DNA of 8,964 nucleotides from the NCBI GenBank assembly GCA_023701165.1, contig JAMPXL010000025.1:1-8964 (forward strand), read 5' to 3'. Positions 1 to 5,890 of the stretch are shown one piece after another (the first letter of the stretch is position 1; each line of letters opens with the position of its first letter). Source of the DNA: Geothrix sp. GTDB lineage: Bacteria; Acidobacteriota; Holophagae; Holophagales; Holophagaceae. The notes below the pieces were generated by a model. The model had not been told where the DNA came from. It did not search any database and worked only from the letters and a program-made list of their open reading frames with translations. A program made the position numbers and the translations under genes.

Positions 1-1556
1 ATGCCCGAGAGAAGCACGGACAGGTTGCCCGTGGTGGAGGCCGTGAGTTCGGAGATCAGGTCCTGCGCGGCCTGCCCGATGCCGCGCGTCAGGTTCAGCG
101 TGCCCGTGCCCGTGCCCGTGACCGAAAGGATCAAGCCCTCCAGTGGCGTCCCGGCGGCCCCCGACAGGGTGCCGTTGGTGCCCGAGAGGAGGTAGTCTGT
201 CCCATCCACCGTGAAGGTGCCCGAGACCGCACCCCCGCTGGCAAAGGACGTGATGTTGAAGCCCATAGCACCGGTGGTGGTCTTCGCCCCGCCGCCATAG
301 ACCGTCACGGCGCCATTGGTGGTGTCCCCCGTGAAGGCGAAGACGCGCCGGGCGGCGGCGGAATCCTTGTCCAGGGCCGCCTGGAAGACGGTGACATCCA
401 AACTGAGGCTGCCATCCCGGTTGGTCTTGATGCCCAGGTCGGCGGCCGAGGAGAAGGGAGATGAGGCCGGCATCCCCTCGGGCACGCCCGAAAGCGCGGC
501 GCGCACCTGGGCGATCAGGCTCCGCGCGGAGGAATCGTTCGACAGGGCCCCGTTGAAGGCCGAGGCATCCTTGTAGGTCTTCACCAGCGTATTGAACTTG
601 CTGATGGCATCCTGCATGGCGCTGGTGATGCCGCTCTTGTCCAGGGCCACCGTGAGCGTCGTGGCTGTCGTCTGGCCGCCCTGCTTGAGGGTGAAGGTGA
701 CGCCATCCACCGCATCCGTCACGATGTTGGACTTCCGTGTGAGCTCGATGCCGTTCACCGAGAACAGCGCATCCTTGGCCACGTCCGCGGCCCCCGAAGC
801 CAGGCCTCCCGTGAGGGTGGTCGGGGTGGCCATGCTGTCCACCGTGCCGGCCCCGATGCCGAGTGCATTGACGGCTCCGCCCGCCGTGACGTCTGCGATG
901 GTCACCACGCCACCGGTGGTGCCGGTTCCAGTGTCCCTGGCCGTCAGCACCAGCTGGTAGGGATTCGCGCCGGTTCCCGTGTTCACCACCGTGGCCACCA
1001 CGCCCAGTCCCTTGGAGCCGACCACGTTGGGGTCCGCGGCTCCAAGCGCATTGATGGCGTCGCGCAGGCCGTAGAGGGTGTTGTTCGTGCTATCCATCGT
1101 CAGGGTCTTGATCACGCCATCGGTACCCTGAATGGCGAAACTGGCGGACCCTCCCGTGAAGACCGGGGTGGTCAGGGGATCCGCCACGGCCAGGTTGGAG
1201 GGCACACCGCCCACCAGGGTCGGCGAAATCCGCCCCTTGGTCGCCACCTGCGACACTTTTAGGTCATAACTGCCCGCCACGCCTCCAGAAGCTGAGGCTG
1301 ACACATGGGTGTTATTGCTGTCCGTGCTGGACACCGTGCGGGCGTTGAAGCTGGTGCCCCCCAGGCTGGCCAGGCTGGTGGACAGCGCGGTCATGTTCGT
1401 TTTCAGGGCCTGAAAAGCGGCCACCCGCTGGTTGTTGCGGGTCTGCTTGTTCTGCAATCGTTGAAGTGGCTGAGCTTCCTGCTGCAGGATGGCGTTCACC
1501 AACTGATCCGTCTGCAGACCCGTCGAAAGGCCCTGGAAGCTGATGGGTGATGCCAT
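1..1556 (-). CDS. fliD: FliD, flagellar hook-associated protein 2 / filament cap (C-terminal end outside window)
   Basis: FliD forms the cap at the tip of the flagellar filament and helps exported flagellin subunits fold and insert. About 518 codons are visible, read leftward with no stop, so the C-terminus lies beyond base 1. The N-terminus MASPISFQGLSTGLQTDQL, followed by a Gln-rich amphipathic stretch (EAQPLQRLQNKQ), matches the FliD N-terminal domain, roughly residues 5-105. The C-terminal domain shows near residues 335-395, including ADLGIKTNRDGSLSLD and the following helix ending AARRVF. Between lie Gly/Thr/Val-rich beta segments typical of the exposed D2-D3 region. The visible end (GIGQAAQDLI, then GNLSVLLSG) resembles the start of the terminal helical part, so perhaps 40-80 residues are missing. 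The start is ATG at 1556-1554, with GGAGGT (complement of 1562-1567) five bases upstream. It lies 26 bases after flaG in the same operon. The family call is firm; the total length is unknown. Confidence 0.95.
   Translation of the reverse strand, partial: MASPISFQGLSTGLQTDQLVNAILQQEAQPLQRLQNKQTRNNQRVAAFQALKTNMTALSTSLASLGGTSFNARTVSSTDSNNTHVSASASGGVAGSYDLKVSQVATKGRISPTLVGGVPSNLAVADPLTTPVFTGGSASFAIQGTDGVIKTLTMDSTNNTLYGLRDAINALGAADPNVVGSKGLGVVATVVNTGTGANPYQLVLTARDTGTGTTGGVVTIADVTAGGAVNALGIGAGTVDSMATPTTLTGGLASGAADVAKDALFSVNGIELTRKSNIVTDAVDGVTFTLKQGGQTTATTLTVALDKSGITSAMQDAISKFNTLVKTYKDASAFNGALSNDSSARSLIAQVRAALSGVPEGMPASSPFSSAADLGIKTNRDGSLSLDVTVFQAALDKDSAAARRVFAFTGDTTNGAVTVYGGGAKTTTGAMGFNITSFASGGAVSGTFTVDGTDYLLSGTNGTLSGAAGTPLEGLILSVTGTGTGTLNLTRGIGQAAQDLISELTASTTGNLSVLLSG
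99..120. repeat. Hexanucleotide tandem repeat inside fliD
   Basis: The unit CGTGCC occurs three times in full, followed by a further CGTG, on the plus strand. In the fliD reading frame it encodes alternating Gly and Thr. The unit is a multiple of three, so a copy gained or lost would change the protein by two residues without breaking the frame. It sits in the surface-exposed beta-rich part just before the terminal helical segment. It is short and could be chance in GC-rich Gly/Thr coding. Confidence 0.6.
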
Positions 1557-1582
1557 GGGATACCTCCGCCTGCCGGGAGAGC

Positions 1583-1981
1583 TCAGCCCTCCTTGTCCAC
1601 CAAGGCACCGGAGGCGCCCTTGAGATCCGTCAGCTCGCGCAATTTGCGCGCCATCGCCAGGACCTCTTCCGAGGGTACCTGGCGGATCACTTCTTGGGTG
1701 TTCGCGTCGACCACCTTGAAATAGAACCGTCCGCTGCTTTCGTCCACCTGGAAGGACAGAGCCGCGTTGGACTGATCGAAGAAGGCCTGGAAGGCCTTCG
1801 CGGCGCCATCCACAGCTTCGGGAGACGGATCTAGATCCCGGCTTTCCAACCCTTCGGGCTGGGGATCAACGGGTTTGGCAGGGCGGGGTTTTTCCGAAAC
1901 CGGCTGGGGCTTTGCGGCGGCCAGAAGGGTGAGCGGAAGTCCCGGCGCCAAGCTACCCATGGGGTTGACTTGGTCGACCAT
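1583..1981 (-). CDS. flaG: FlaG family flagellar protein
   Basis: FlaG is a small accessory protein encoded beside fliD in many bacteria; in studied species its loss affects filament length. This one is 132 residues. Residues 1-70 are Pro/Ala/Lys-rich and look unstructured. The conserved FlaG core follows at about 75-120: LSFQVDESSGRFYFKVVD, then TQEVIRQVPSEEVL, which carries the family hallmark of a D-x-x-T-x-E-V-I-R-Q-x-P pattern. The start was set at ATG 1981-1979 because GAGGAG (complement of 1989-1994) lies seven bases before it. The reading frame stays open to a TTG at 1999, but that codon would place the ribosome-binding site inside the gene. It lies between flagellin and fliD, the usual order, and is probably cotranscribed with both. 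Confidence 0.9.
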   Translation of the reverse strand: MVDQVNPMGSLAPGLPLTLLAAAKPQPVSEKPRPAKPVDPQPEGLESRDLDPSPEAVDGAAKAFQAFFDQSNAALSFQVDESSGRFYFKVVDANTQEVIRQVPSEEVLAMARKLRELTDLKGASGALVDKEG

Positions 1982-1988
1982 CTCGTCG

Positions 1989-1994
1989 CTCCTC
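1989..1994 (-). promoter_or_regulatory. Ribosome-binding site that decides the flaG start
   Basis: The minus-strand sequence GAGGAG lies seven bases before ATG at 1981. It supports that ATG over the in-frame TTG and GTG codons four to six codons upstream (1999-1994), which would have no comparable site. Confidence 0.7.
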
Positions 1995-2002
1995 ACCAAA
2001 GA

Positions 2003-2035
2003 CCCGGGAGGGCAGGCAATGCCCGCCCCCCCGGG
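2003..2035 (-). terminator. GC-rich hairpin between flagellin and flaG (partial terminator or mRNA 3'-end stabiliser)
   Basis: Arms 2003-2017 and 2021-2035 are complementary over 15 positions with a three-base loop. Read as minus-strand RNA, 13 pairs are Watson-Crick and two are G-U, so the stem is unbroken. Read as plus-strand RNA, the same two positions are A-C mismatches, so the structure suits the flagellar transcript. It begins 15 bases after the flagellin stop. The 3' side (TCTTTGG) is a poor U-tract, so it probably terminates only partly or protects the 3' end of the abundant flagellin message. Either would lower flaG-fliD expression relative to flagellin. Confidence 0.6.
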
Positions 2036-2050
2036 GACTCAGGAACCCTA

Positions 2051-2845
2051 CTACCGGAGGAGGGCGAGGATCGACTGGCTGGACTGGTTCGCCTGGCTCA
2101 AGGCGCTGATCCCGGACTGGCCGAGGATCTGGAACTTGGACAGGTTCACCACTTCGTCAGCGATGTCGGCGTCACGGATCTGGCTGTAGGCCGCCGTGAA
2201 GTTCTCCACCTGGATGCCGAGCGAGTTGGAGACGCTCTGCAGCTGCTGCTGGCCGGCGCCGATGGTGCCGCGCAGGGTGGACACGGCCGTGATGGCCGAA
2301 GCGACGCTGGTGGCAGCGGTCGCGGCATTCGCCGAGGTGTCGATGGTTCCCGAGATGTTCGTGATGGAACCAAGGGCCACGCCGACGGTCGCGAAGTTGC
2401 CCACGGCCACGGACACGGTGGAACCGAAAACCGCCGTCCCGTTGAACTTGGTGTTCGTGTTCAGGTCGGAGATGGTGCTGATGATCTTCGCGAATTCCGC
2501 GTTCAGAGCGGTCTTGCCCGTGCCGGAGTCGGCGCCGGCGGTGGTGCCCTGGGCCTGCTGGGCCAGTTCGGCCGCGCGGGTCAGGAGGCTGGTGACTTCT
2601 TCCAGCACGCCGTCAGCGGTCTGGAGGGTGGAGATGCCATCGTTGGCATTCCGGCGCCCCTGGGAGGCGATGCGGATGTCCGCGCCCAGGTTGTTGCTGA
2701 TGGCGAGGCCCGCGGCGTCGTCGGACGCGCGGTTGATGCGCTTGCCACTGGTGAGCCGCTCGATGGTCTTGTTCAGACCAAGGTTGGTGGAAGCCAGCTG
2801 ACGGGTGGCGCCCAGAGCGGAAACGTTATTGAGAATAGAAGCCAT
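2051..2845 (-). CDS. fliC: Flagellin (filament subunit), short form
   Basis: This is the filament subunit, exported through the flagellar type III apparatus. It has 264 residues, near the short end of the family. The N-terminal D0/D1 helices (about 1-100) carry the conserved RLTSGKRINRASDDAAGLAI and the RRNANDGIS stretch. The C-terminal D1/D0 helices (about 185-264) carry QLQSVSNSLGIQ, the ENFTAAYSQIRDADIADE region and a hydrophobic end SILALLR. Only about 45-80 residues of Ser/Thr/Gly/Ala-rich sequence lie between, so there is no large outer D2/D3 domain, but many hydroxyl residues are available for O-glycosylation. The stretch aligning with the TLR5 contact helix keeps an Arg at 90 and E-L at 93-94. 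The start is ATG 2845-2843, with GGAGG (complement of 2851-2855) five bases upstream; in-frame codons further up lack such a site. It is first in an operon with flaG and fliD. The symbol could equally be hag or flaA. Confidence 0.95.
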   Translation of the reverse strand: MASILNNVSALGATRQLASTNLGLNKTIERLTSGKRINRASDDAAGLAISNNLGADIRIASQGRRNANDGISTLQTADGVLEEVTSLLTRAAELAQQAQGTTAGADSGTGKTALNAEFAKIISTISDLNTNTKFNGTAVFGSTVSVAVGNFATVGVALGSITNISGTIDTSANAATAATSVASAITAVSTLRGTIGAGQQQLQSVSNSLGIQVENFTAAYSQIRDADIADEVVNLSKFQILGQSGISALSQANQSSQSILALLR

Positions 2846-2867
2846 GGCATCCTCCGTGATGCGCAAG

Positions 2868-2885
2868 GGCAGCGTCCGTGCTGCC
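2868..2885 (-). promoter_or_regulatory. Hairpin in the flagellin 5' leader
   Basis: GGCAGC and GCTGCC form a perfect six-base-pair stem with a six-base loop, ending 22 bases before the flagellin ATG and 12 bases before its ribosome-binding site. It would lie in the untranslated leader if transcription starts near 2912. A leader hairpin could stabilise a highly expressed message. No protein or RNA partner can be read from the sequence. Confidence 0.4.
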
Positions 2886-2895
2886 GTGTTTTGCA

Positions 2896-2907
2896 GGGGA
2901 AATCCCC
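2896..2907. promoter_or_regulatory. Palindrome near the predicted flagellin transcription start
   Basis: GGGGA and TCCCC arms flank a two-base centre. If the candidate promoter at 2919-2947 is right, the palindrome covers roughly the first 5-16 transcribed bases. That is a plausible operator position, or the first stem of the transcript. It is short and matches no operator I can name. Confidence 0.25.
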
Positions 2908-2918
2908 AGCTGGATCTT

Positions 2919-2947
2919 GTTTCGGAACATCCCCCCCATCCCTTTAG
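2919..2947 (-). promoter_or_regulatory. Candidate sigma-28 (FliA)-type promoter for flagellin
   Basis: On the minus strand, CTAAA (complement of 2943-2947) is followed after 16 bases by TCCGAAAC (complement of 2919-2926). The sigma-28 consensus is TAAA, 15 bases, GCCGATAA; here the -35 matches fully and the -10 matches at five of eight positions. An A7 run (complement of 2949-2955) just upstream could act as an UP element. The spacer contains a G7 run (complement of 2931-2937). The expected start would be near 2912, giving a leader of about 67 bases. The spacing is one base too long, so this is a candidate only. Confidence 0.4.
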
Positions 2948-2982
2948 CTTTTTTTCTTCCGCGGCCTAACACCAGCCAAAGC

Positions 2983-2988
2983 TATGAT
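2983..2988 (+). promoter_or_regulatory. -10-like element directly before the glycosyltransferase start
   Basis: TATGAT matches the TATAAT consensus at five of six positions and ends six bases before the ATG at 2995. A transcript starting seven bases downstream of it would begin at or next to that ATG, giving a leaderless message. The lack of any purine-rich ribosome-binding sequence before the gene fits this. No convincing -35 element is visible at the usual distance. Confidence 0.35.
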
Positions 2989-2994
2989 TCCGCC

Positions 2995-4314
2995 ATGACC
3001 ACCCTTTCTCTTGCCATGATCGTGAAGAACGAGGAGGCCAACCTGCCCCGGTGTCTGGCCTCGGTTCAGGGCCTCGTGGATGAAATCGTGGTGGTGGACA
3101 CCGGCTCCACCGACCGGACCGTGGCCATCGCGGAATCCTTCGGCGCCAAGCTGAGTGCGTTCACCTGGGTCGACGATTTCTCGGCCGCCCGGAACGAGAG
3201 CCTGCGCCGATGCACCGGCGACTGGATCCTGGTCCTGGATGCGGACGAGGCCATCGACCCGCAGGACCACACCCGCATCCGGGCGGCCCTGCAGCAGCCC
3301 TCCACCGCCGCCTTCAACCTGACCCTCCGGAGCTATGTGCTGGACGGGGGCCAGGTCTGCATGGATGTGCTTCCGACCCCCAACGACAGTGCCTACACCC
3401 TGGGCTCGGAGTTCTCACACTACGCGGACGTGCCTGGATTGCGGCTTTGCCGCAGGGTTCCGGGCCTGGCCTTCGAGGGGCGCATCCATGAGCTGCTCAC
3501 CCCGTTCTTCCTCGCGCGGAGCCTGCCCATCGGCTCGCTCGATGCCGTCATCCACCACTTCGGAAAGGTGGACGTGGACCGCGAGGCTGAAAAAAAGGTG
3601 GCCTACCTCCATCTGGCGCAGGCGCAGGCCCAGGCCGATCCGCAATCGCCCCAGGCCTGGTTCAACCTCATGTCCCAGGCCGCGCTCGCCGCCGAATGGC
3701 CCCGGGTGATCCAGGCCGCGGAAACCTACCTGCGGCTCGAGCGCCAGGTCCCCCTTCCCGTGCTGACCACCCTGGCCCTGGCCCACCAGGAGACGGGAAG
3801 TCCCCGGAAGGGCGTCCCCCTCCTCCAAAAGGTCTTGTCCGCTGAGCCGCGCCACCGGCTCGCCCTGGTCCTCCTCCCCCAACTGCTGCTTCAGGCCGGG
3901 CTGCTCCCGGAAGCCATCAAGGCCTTCCGCCACGCCCTGCCGATCCATCCCGATGTGGCTGATCTGCACCTGGGTCTCGCCAGGGCCCTGGTCGAGTCCG
4001 GGAAATCCGCCGAAGCCGTCGAGGCCCTGCGGGCGGCCCTGGGCCTTTTCCCGAAACTCGCCCCACTATGGGAACGCCTGATCCAGCTCCGCCTCGCGGA
4101 CGGACAGCAAGCCCAGGCCACCGCTGAAGCCTGGGAGGCCCTGCGGGCCCTGCCCGAAGGCGGCGGGGGCCACTGGCATGCCCTGGTCGCGGGATTCCTG
4201 ATGCAGGCGGGGCAGGTTCCACAGGCACGCGCCATCCTGGACCTGGGGCTGAAGCTGCACCCTTCCCATGAGGGGCTCCAGCGCCTCCGCGGGCTGGGCC
4301 CGGAGCCCCACTAG
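2995..4314 (+). CDS. Family 2 glycosyltransferase with TPR-like C-terminal half (candidate flagellin glycosyltransferase)
   Basis: The protein has 439 residues. Residues 1 to about 195 form a GT-A (family 2) domain: the opening LSLAMIVKNEEANLPRCL, the nucleotide-binding DTGSTDRT at 35-42, the FSAARNESL stretch near 62-70, and the D-x-D motif in LDADE at 81-85, which binds the divalent metal of a nucleotide sugar. From about 205 to 430 the sequence is Ala/Leu/Gln-rich in helix pairs of roughly 34 residues with TPR character, probably for protein binding. No signal peptide or membrane segment is seen, so it is likely cytoplasmic. ATG 2995 gives the family's usual start; there is no clear ribosome-binding site. 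The frame is open upstream to 2878, but that stretch lies over the flagellin control region. Divergence from flagellin suggests it glycosylates Ser/Thr of flagellin in the cytoplasm, as GT-TPR enzymes near flagellin genes do elsewhere. The sugar and target are unknown. Confidence 0.85.
   Translation: MTTLSLAMIVKNEEANLPRCLASVQGLVDEIVVVDTGSTDRTVAIAESFGAKLSAFTWVDDFSAARNESLRRCTGDWILVLDADEAIDPQDHTRIRAALQQPSTAAFNLTLRSYVLDGGQVCMDVLPTPNDSAYTLGSEFSHYADVPGLRLCRRVPGLAFEGRIHELLTPFFLARSLPIGSLDAVIHHFGKVDVDREAEKKVAYLHLAQAQAQADPQSPQAWFNLMSQAALAAEWPRVIQAAETYLRLERQVPLPVLTTLALAHQETGSPRKGVPLLQKVLSAEPRHRLALVLLPQLLLQAGLLPEAIKAFRHALPIHPDVADLHLGLARALVESGKSAEAVEALRAALGLFPKLAPLWERLIQLRLADGQQAQATAEAWEALRALPEGGGGHWHALVAGFLMQAGQVPQARAILDLGLKLHPSHEGLQRLRGLGPEPH
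3591..3597 (+). other. In-phase A AAA AAG heptamer at the junction of the two glycosyltransferase domains
   Basis: Codons 199-201 read GAA AAA AAG, so the heptamer is in the exact phase of the classic -1 slippery site used in dnaX. It falls at residue 199, between the catalytic domain and the TPR-like part. A -1 shift would continue for around 100 codons in a Pro/Gly/Arg-rich frame, which does not look like real protein. I see no convincing upstream stimulator or downstream pseudoknot. It is more likely ordinary Glu-Lys-Lys coding. Confidence 0.15.
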
Positions 4315-5762
4315 CCCTTCTCCCGCCCCAGCATGGCGCGCAAGCGGCCCATGAGCCCACCGTGGCCCTCCCGGAGCCCCTCGGCCTCGTCATCGTCATA
4401 GCCCGGTGGCACCGCCACCGAAGGATCCAACTCCAGGGCGCGCCGGAAGCACCCCTGGGCGTTGGCGCGGAACCCCTTGCGATCGTAGAGCTCCCCCATC
4501 AGGGCCCAGGGTTCGGCGGCCCGCGGCCGGATGCGTGAAGCCACCTGGAGCGCTTCCACGGCCCGGGTGGACCAGGCGGGGTTCCCTAACCGCAGCCGGC
4601 CCAGCAGCAGCCAGGCCTCGTAGGCCGCGGGGGAGTCCCCATCCAGCTTGATGGACTGCTCCAGGGCCCGGATAGCCTCGCTGGTGCGGTCCTGCATCAG
4701 GTAGGACTTGGCCTTCACCACCAGACGATGGGCCCTGTCCGGCGCGGAAAGCGATTCCTCTTCGGCGCGGGAGGGAAGGAGAGGCAGGGTCGCGGGCGAC
4801 GGTTCGGAGAAGGCCTGCTCCAGCGCCTCCGCGGGCGGCAGGGGAGACCTGGGCGTGTGGGCCAAGGGCGGTGGAAAAAGATCCTCCTGGATCAAGAGGA
4901 TGGGCTCGGGGTCCACCTCCGGTTCCAGGATCTCCACGGCCTCAGGCACCGGTTCCAAGACCAGCGGAAGCTCGGGAACCGGAGCCGCCTTCACGGGCTC
5001 CTTGGGAAGCAGCAGCAGATCGCCCCGGACCAGGTTCAGGCCGCCCAGGGCCCACAGGGTGGCCACCAGGCGGGCGGAGTCCTCCGGAGGGAGGCCCGAA
5101 AGGGAGCCGATGGTCTCGTAGCCCAGGGGCTCCGAACCCAGCAGGGACAGCGCATAGGCCAGGGCCGGCGTGAGGGGGAGATCGCTGAGGGATTCCAGCA
5201 GGTCCGGGCGGGCCTCCCATCGCCAGTCCGGCTCGCTGCGGAACATCTCTTCCAGCTCACGGCCCACCTTGGCGCTCTGGAAGGTGTCCCAGATCAGCCG
5301 CCGGTGGTCCAGCCGGAACTGGAGGTCGCCACTGAGGTTCTCGTCCAGCGCCCCCGGGACCCAGGTCATGGCCAGGATCGTGTGCTCCATGGCGTGCAGC
5401 AGGATGGAACCCAGCAGCTCGTGAAGACGGCTGTCCCGTTCCTCCACGGTCATGAGCCCCCACTGCACGACCCGGTCGCCCATGCGGGCGCCCTCGCCAT
5501 CGGCCAGCAGCTCCTTGAGGGAGGCCATGTCCAGCACACCGCGGCGGATCAGGAAGTTGCCGAACTGCTCGCCGACCGCGTCGCTCCGCAGATAGACGAG
5601 GTCCCCCCCGCTCCAGTAGATCCGGCGGATGCCGTCATTCTGTTCCAGCACAAGCTCCCCCTCGGCCTGCTGCTGATGCAGGGACCCGATGAGGGCTGGC
5701 AGGAAGTGTCGAAGGCGGACTTCGTGCACCAAAGAGCTCCGGAACGTGGCTCTAGTTTGCAT
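4311..5762 (-). CDS. DUF4388-like N-terminal domain plus C-terminal TPR protein
   Basis: The protein is 483 residues from ATG 5762. Residues about 15-90 resemble the DUF4388/PatA-type N-terminal domain: a GELVLEQ strand, IRRIYWSGGDLVYLRSDAVGE, then FLIRRGVLD. Known proteins with this domain are regulatory and often sit beside kinases or response regulators. Residues about 90-250 are helical with no motif I recognise. A Pro/Glu-rich linker follows (about 255-340). Residues about 343-448 hold around three TPR-like repeats, including an ending RRALELDPS, before an acidic then basic tail. No membrane segment is seen. The start is uncertain: ATG 5762 has AAGGA only two bases away, while an in-frame GTG at 5729 has GGAG seven bases upstream and would remove 11 residues. 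It is divergent from the Ser/Thr kinase gene and shares its final TAG with the convergent glycosyltransferase. Function is unassigned; a signalling or scaffold role is inferred. Confidence 0.75.
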   Translation of the reverse strand: MQTRATFRSSLVHEVRLRHFLPALIGSLHQQQAEGELVLEQNDGIRRIYWSGGDLVYLRSDAVGEQFGNFLIRRGVLDMASLKELLADGEGARMGDRVVQWGLMTVEERDSRLHELLGSILLHAMEHTILAMTWVPGALDENLSGDLQFRLDHRRLIWDTFQSAKVGRELEEMFRSEPDWRWEARPDLLESLSDLPLTPALAYALSLLGSEPLGYETIGSLSGLPPEDSARLVATLWALGGLNLVRGDLLLLPKEPVKAAPVPELPLVLEPVPEAVEILEPEVDPEPILLIQEDLFPPPLAHTPRSPLPPAEALEQAFSEPSPATLPLLPSRAEEESLSAPDRAHRLVVKAKSYLMQDRTSEAIRALEQSIKLDGDSPAAYEAWLLLGRLRLGNPAWSTRAVEALQVASRIRPRAAEPWALMGELYDRKGFRANAQGCFRRALELDPSVAVPPGYDDDEAEGLREGHGGLMGRLRAMLGREKG

Positions 5763-5806
5763 GATCCTTGCCAGGGCGCCAGCCGGAAGCAAACAAAGCG
5801 TGCCGG

Positions 5807-5835
5807 ATTATGCCAAGTCTATTGGCCCCGGAGAA
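5807..5835 (-). promoter_or_regulatory. Candidate promoter for the DUF4388-like gene
   Basis: On the minus strand, CATAAT (complement of 5807-5812, five of six to consensus) is preceded at 17 bases by TTCTCC (complement of 5830-5835, three of six). Transcription would begin near 5800, giving a leader of about 38 bases to ATG 5762. The -10 is good and the -35 weak. Confidence 0.35.
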
Positions 5836-5850
5836 GACAGGGCCTATGCT
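5822..5850 (+). promoter_or_regulatory. Candidate promoter for the Ser/Thr kinase-rnc unit
   Basis: TTGGCC (5822-5827) and TATGCT (5845-5850) are separated by exactly 17 bases and each matches the housekeeping consensus at four of six positions. Transcription would start near 5857, about 34 bases before the kinase ATG. It overlaps the divergent promoter at 5807-5835, so polymerase binding at one would hinder the other. Confidence 0.35.
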
Positions 5851-5890
5851 GTCCCTCCATCCTCTATCCCATGTTCGGGAAGGCTTTTTC

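Noticed and set aside
1..195. Small plus-strand open frame at the left edge
   Set aside because: It lies entirely within fliD on the other strand and encodes a Pro/Val/Arg-rich sequence without family features.
1982..1999. Extended flaG start at TTG 1999
   Set aside because: The strong GAGGAG at 1989-1994 is correctly spaced for ATG 1981 and would be coding under the longer start.
2892..2907. Sigma-54-like GG-N10-GC spacing upstream of flagellin on the minus strand
   Set aside because: The -24 part matches only about half the consensus and coincides with the palindrome; the sigma-28-like element upstream fits better.
1970..2947. Long plus-strand open frame antisense to flagellin
   Set aside because: Its Gly/Arg/Val-rich translation has no domain logic, and it mirrors a certain flagellin gene in GC-rich DNA.
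2878..2994. N-terminal extension of the glycosyltransferase in the same frame
   Set aside because: It would place coding over the flagellin leader and promoter. Family-2 enzymes start right at the LSLAMIVKNEE strand, so ATG 2995 is preferred.
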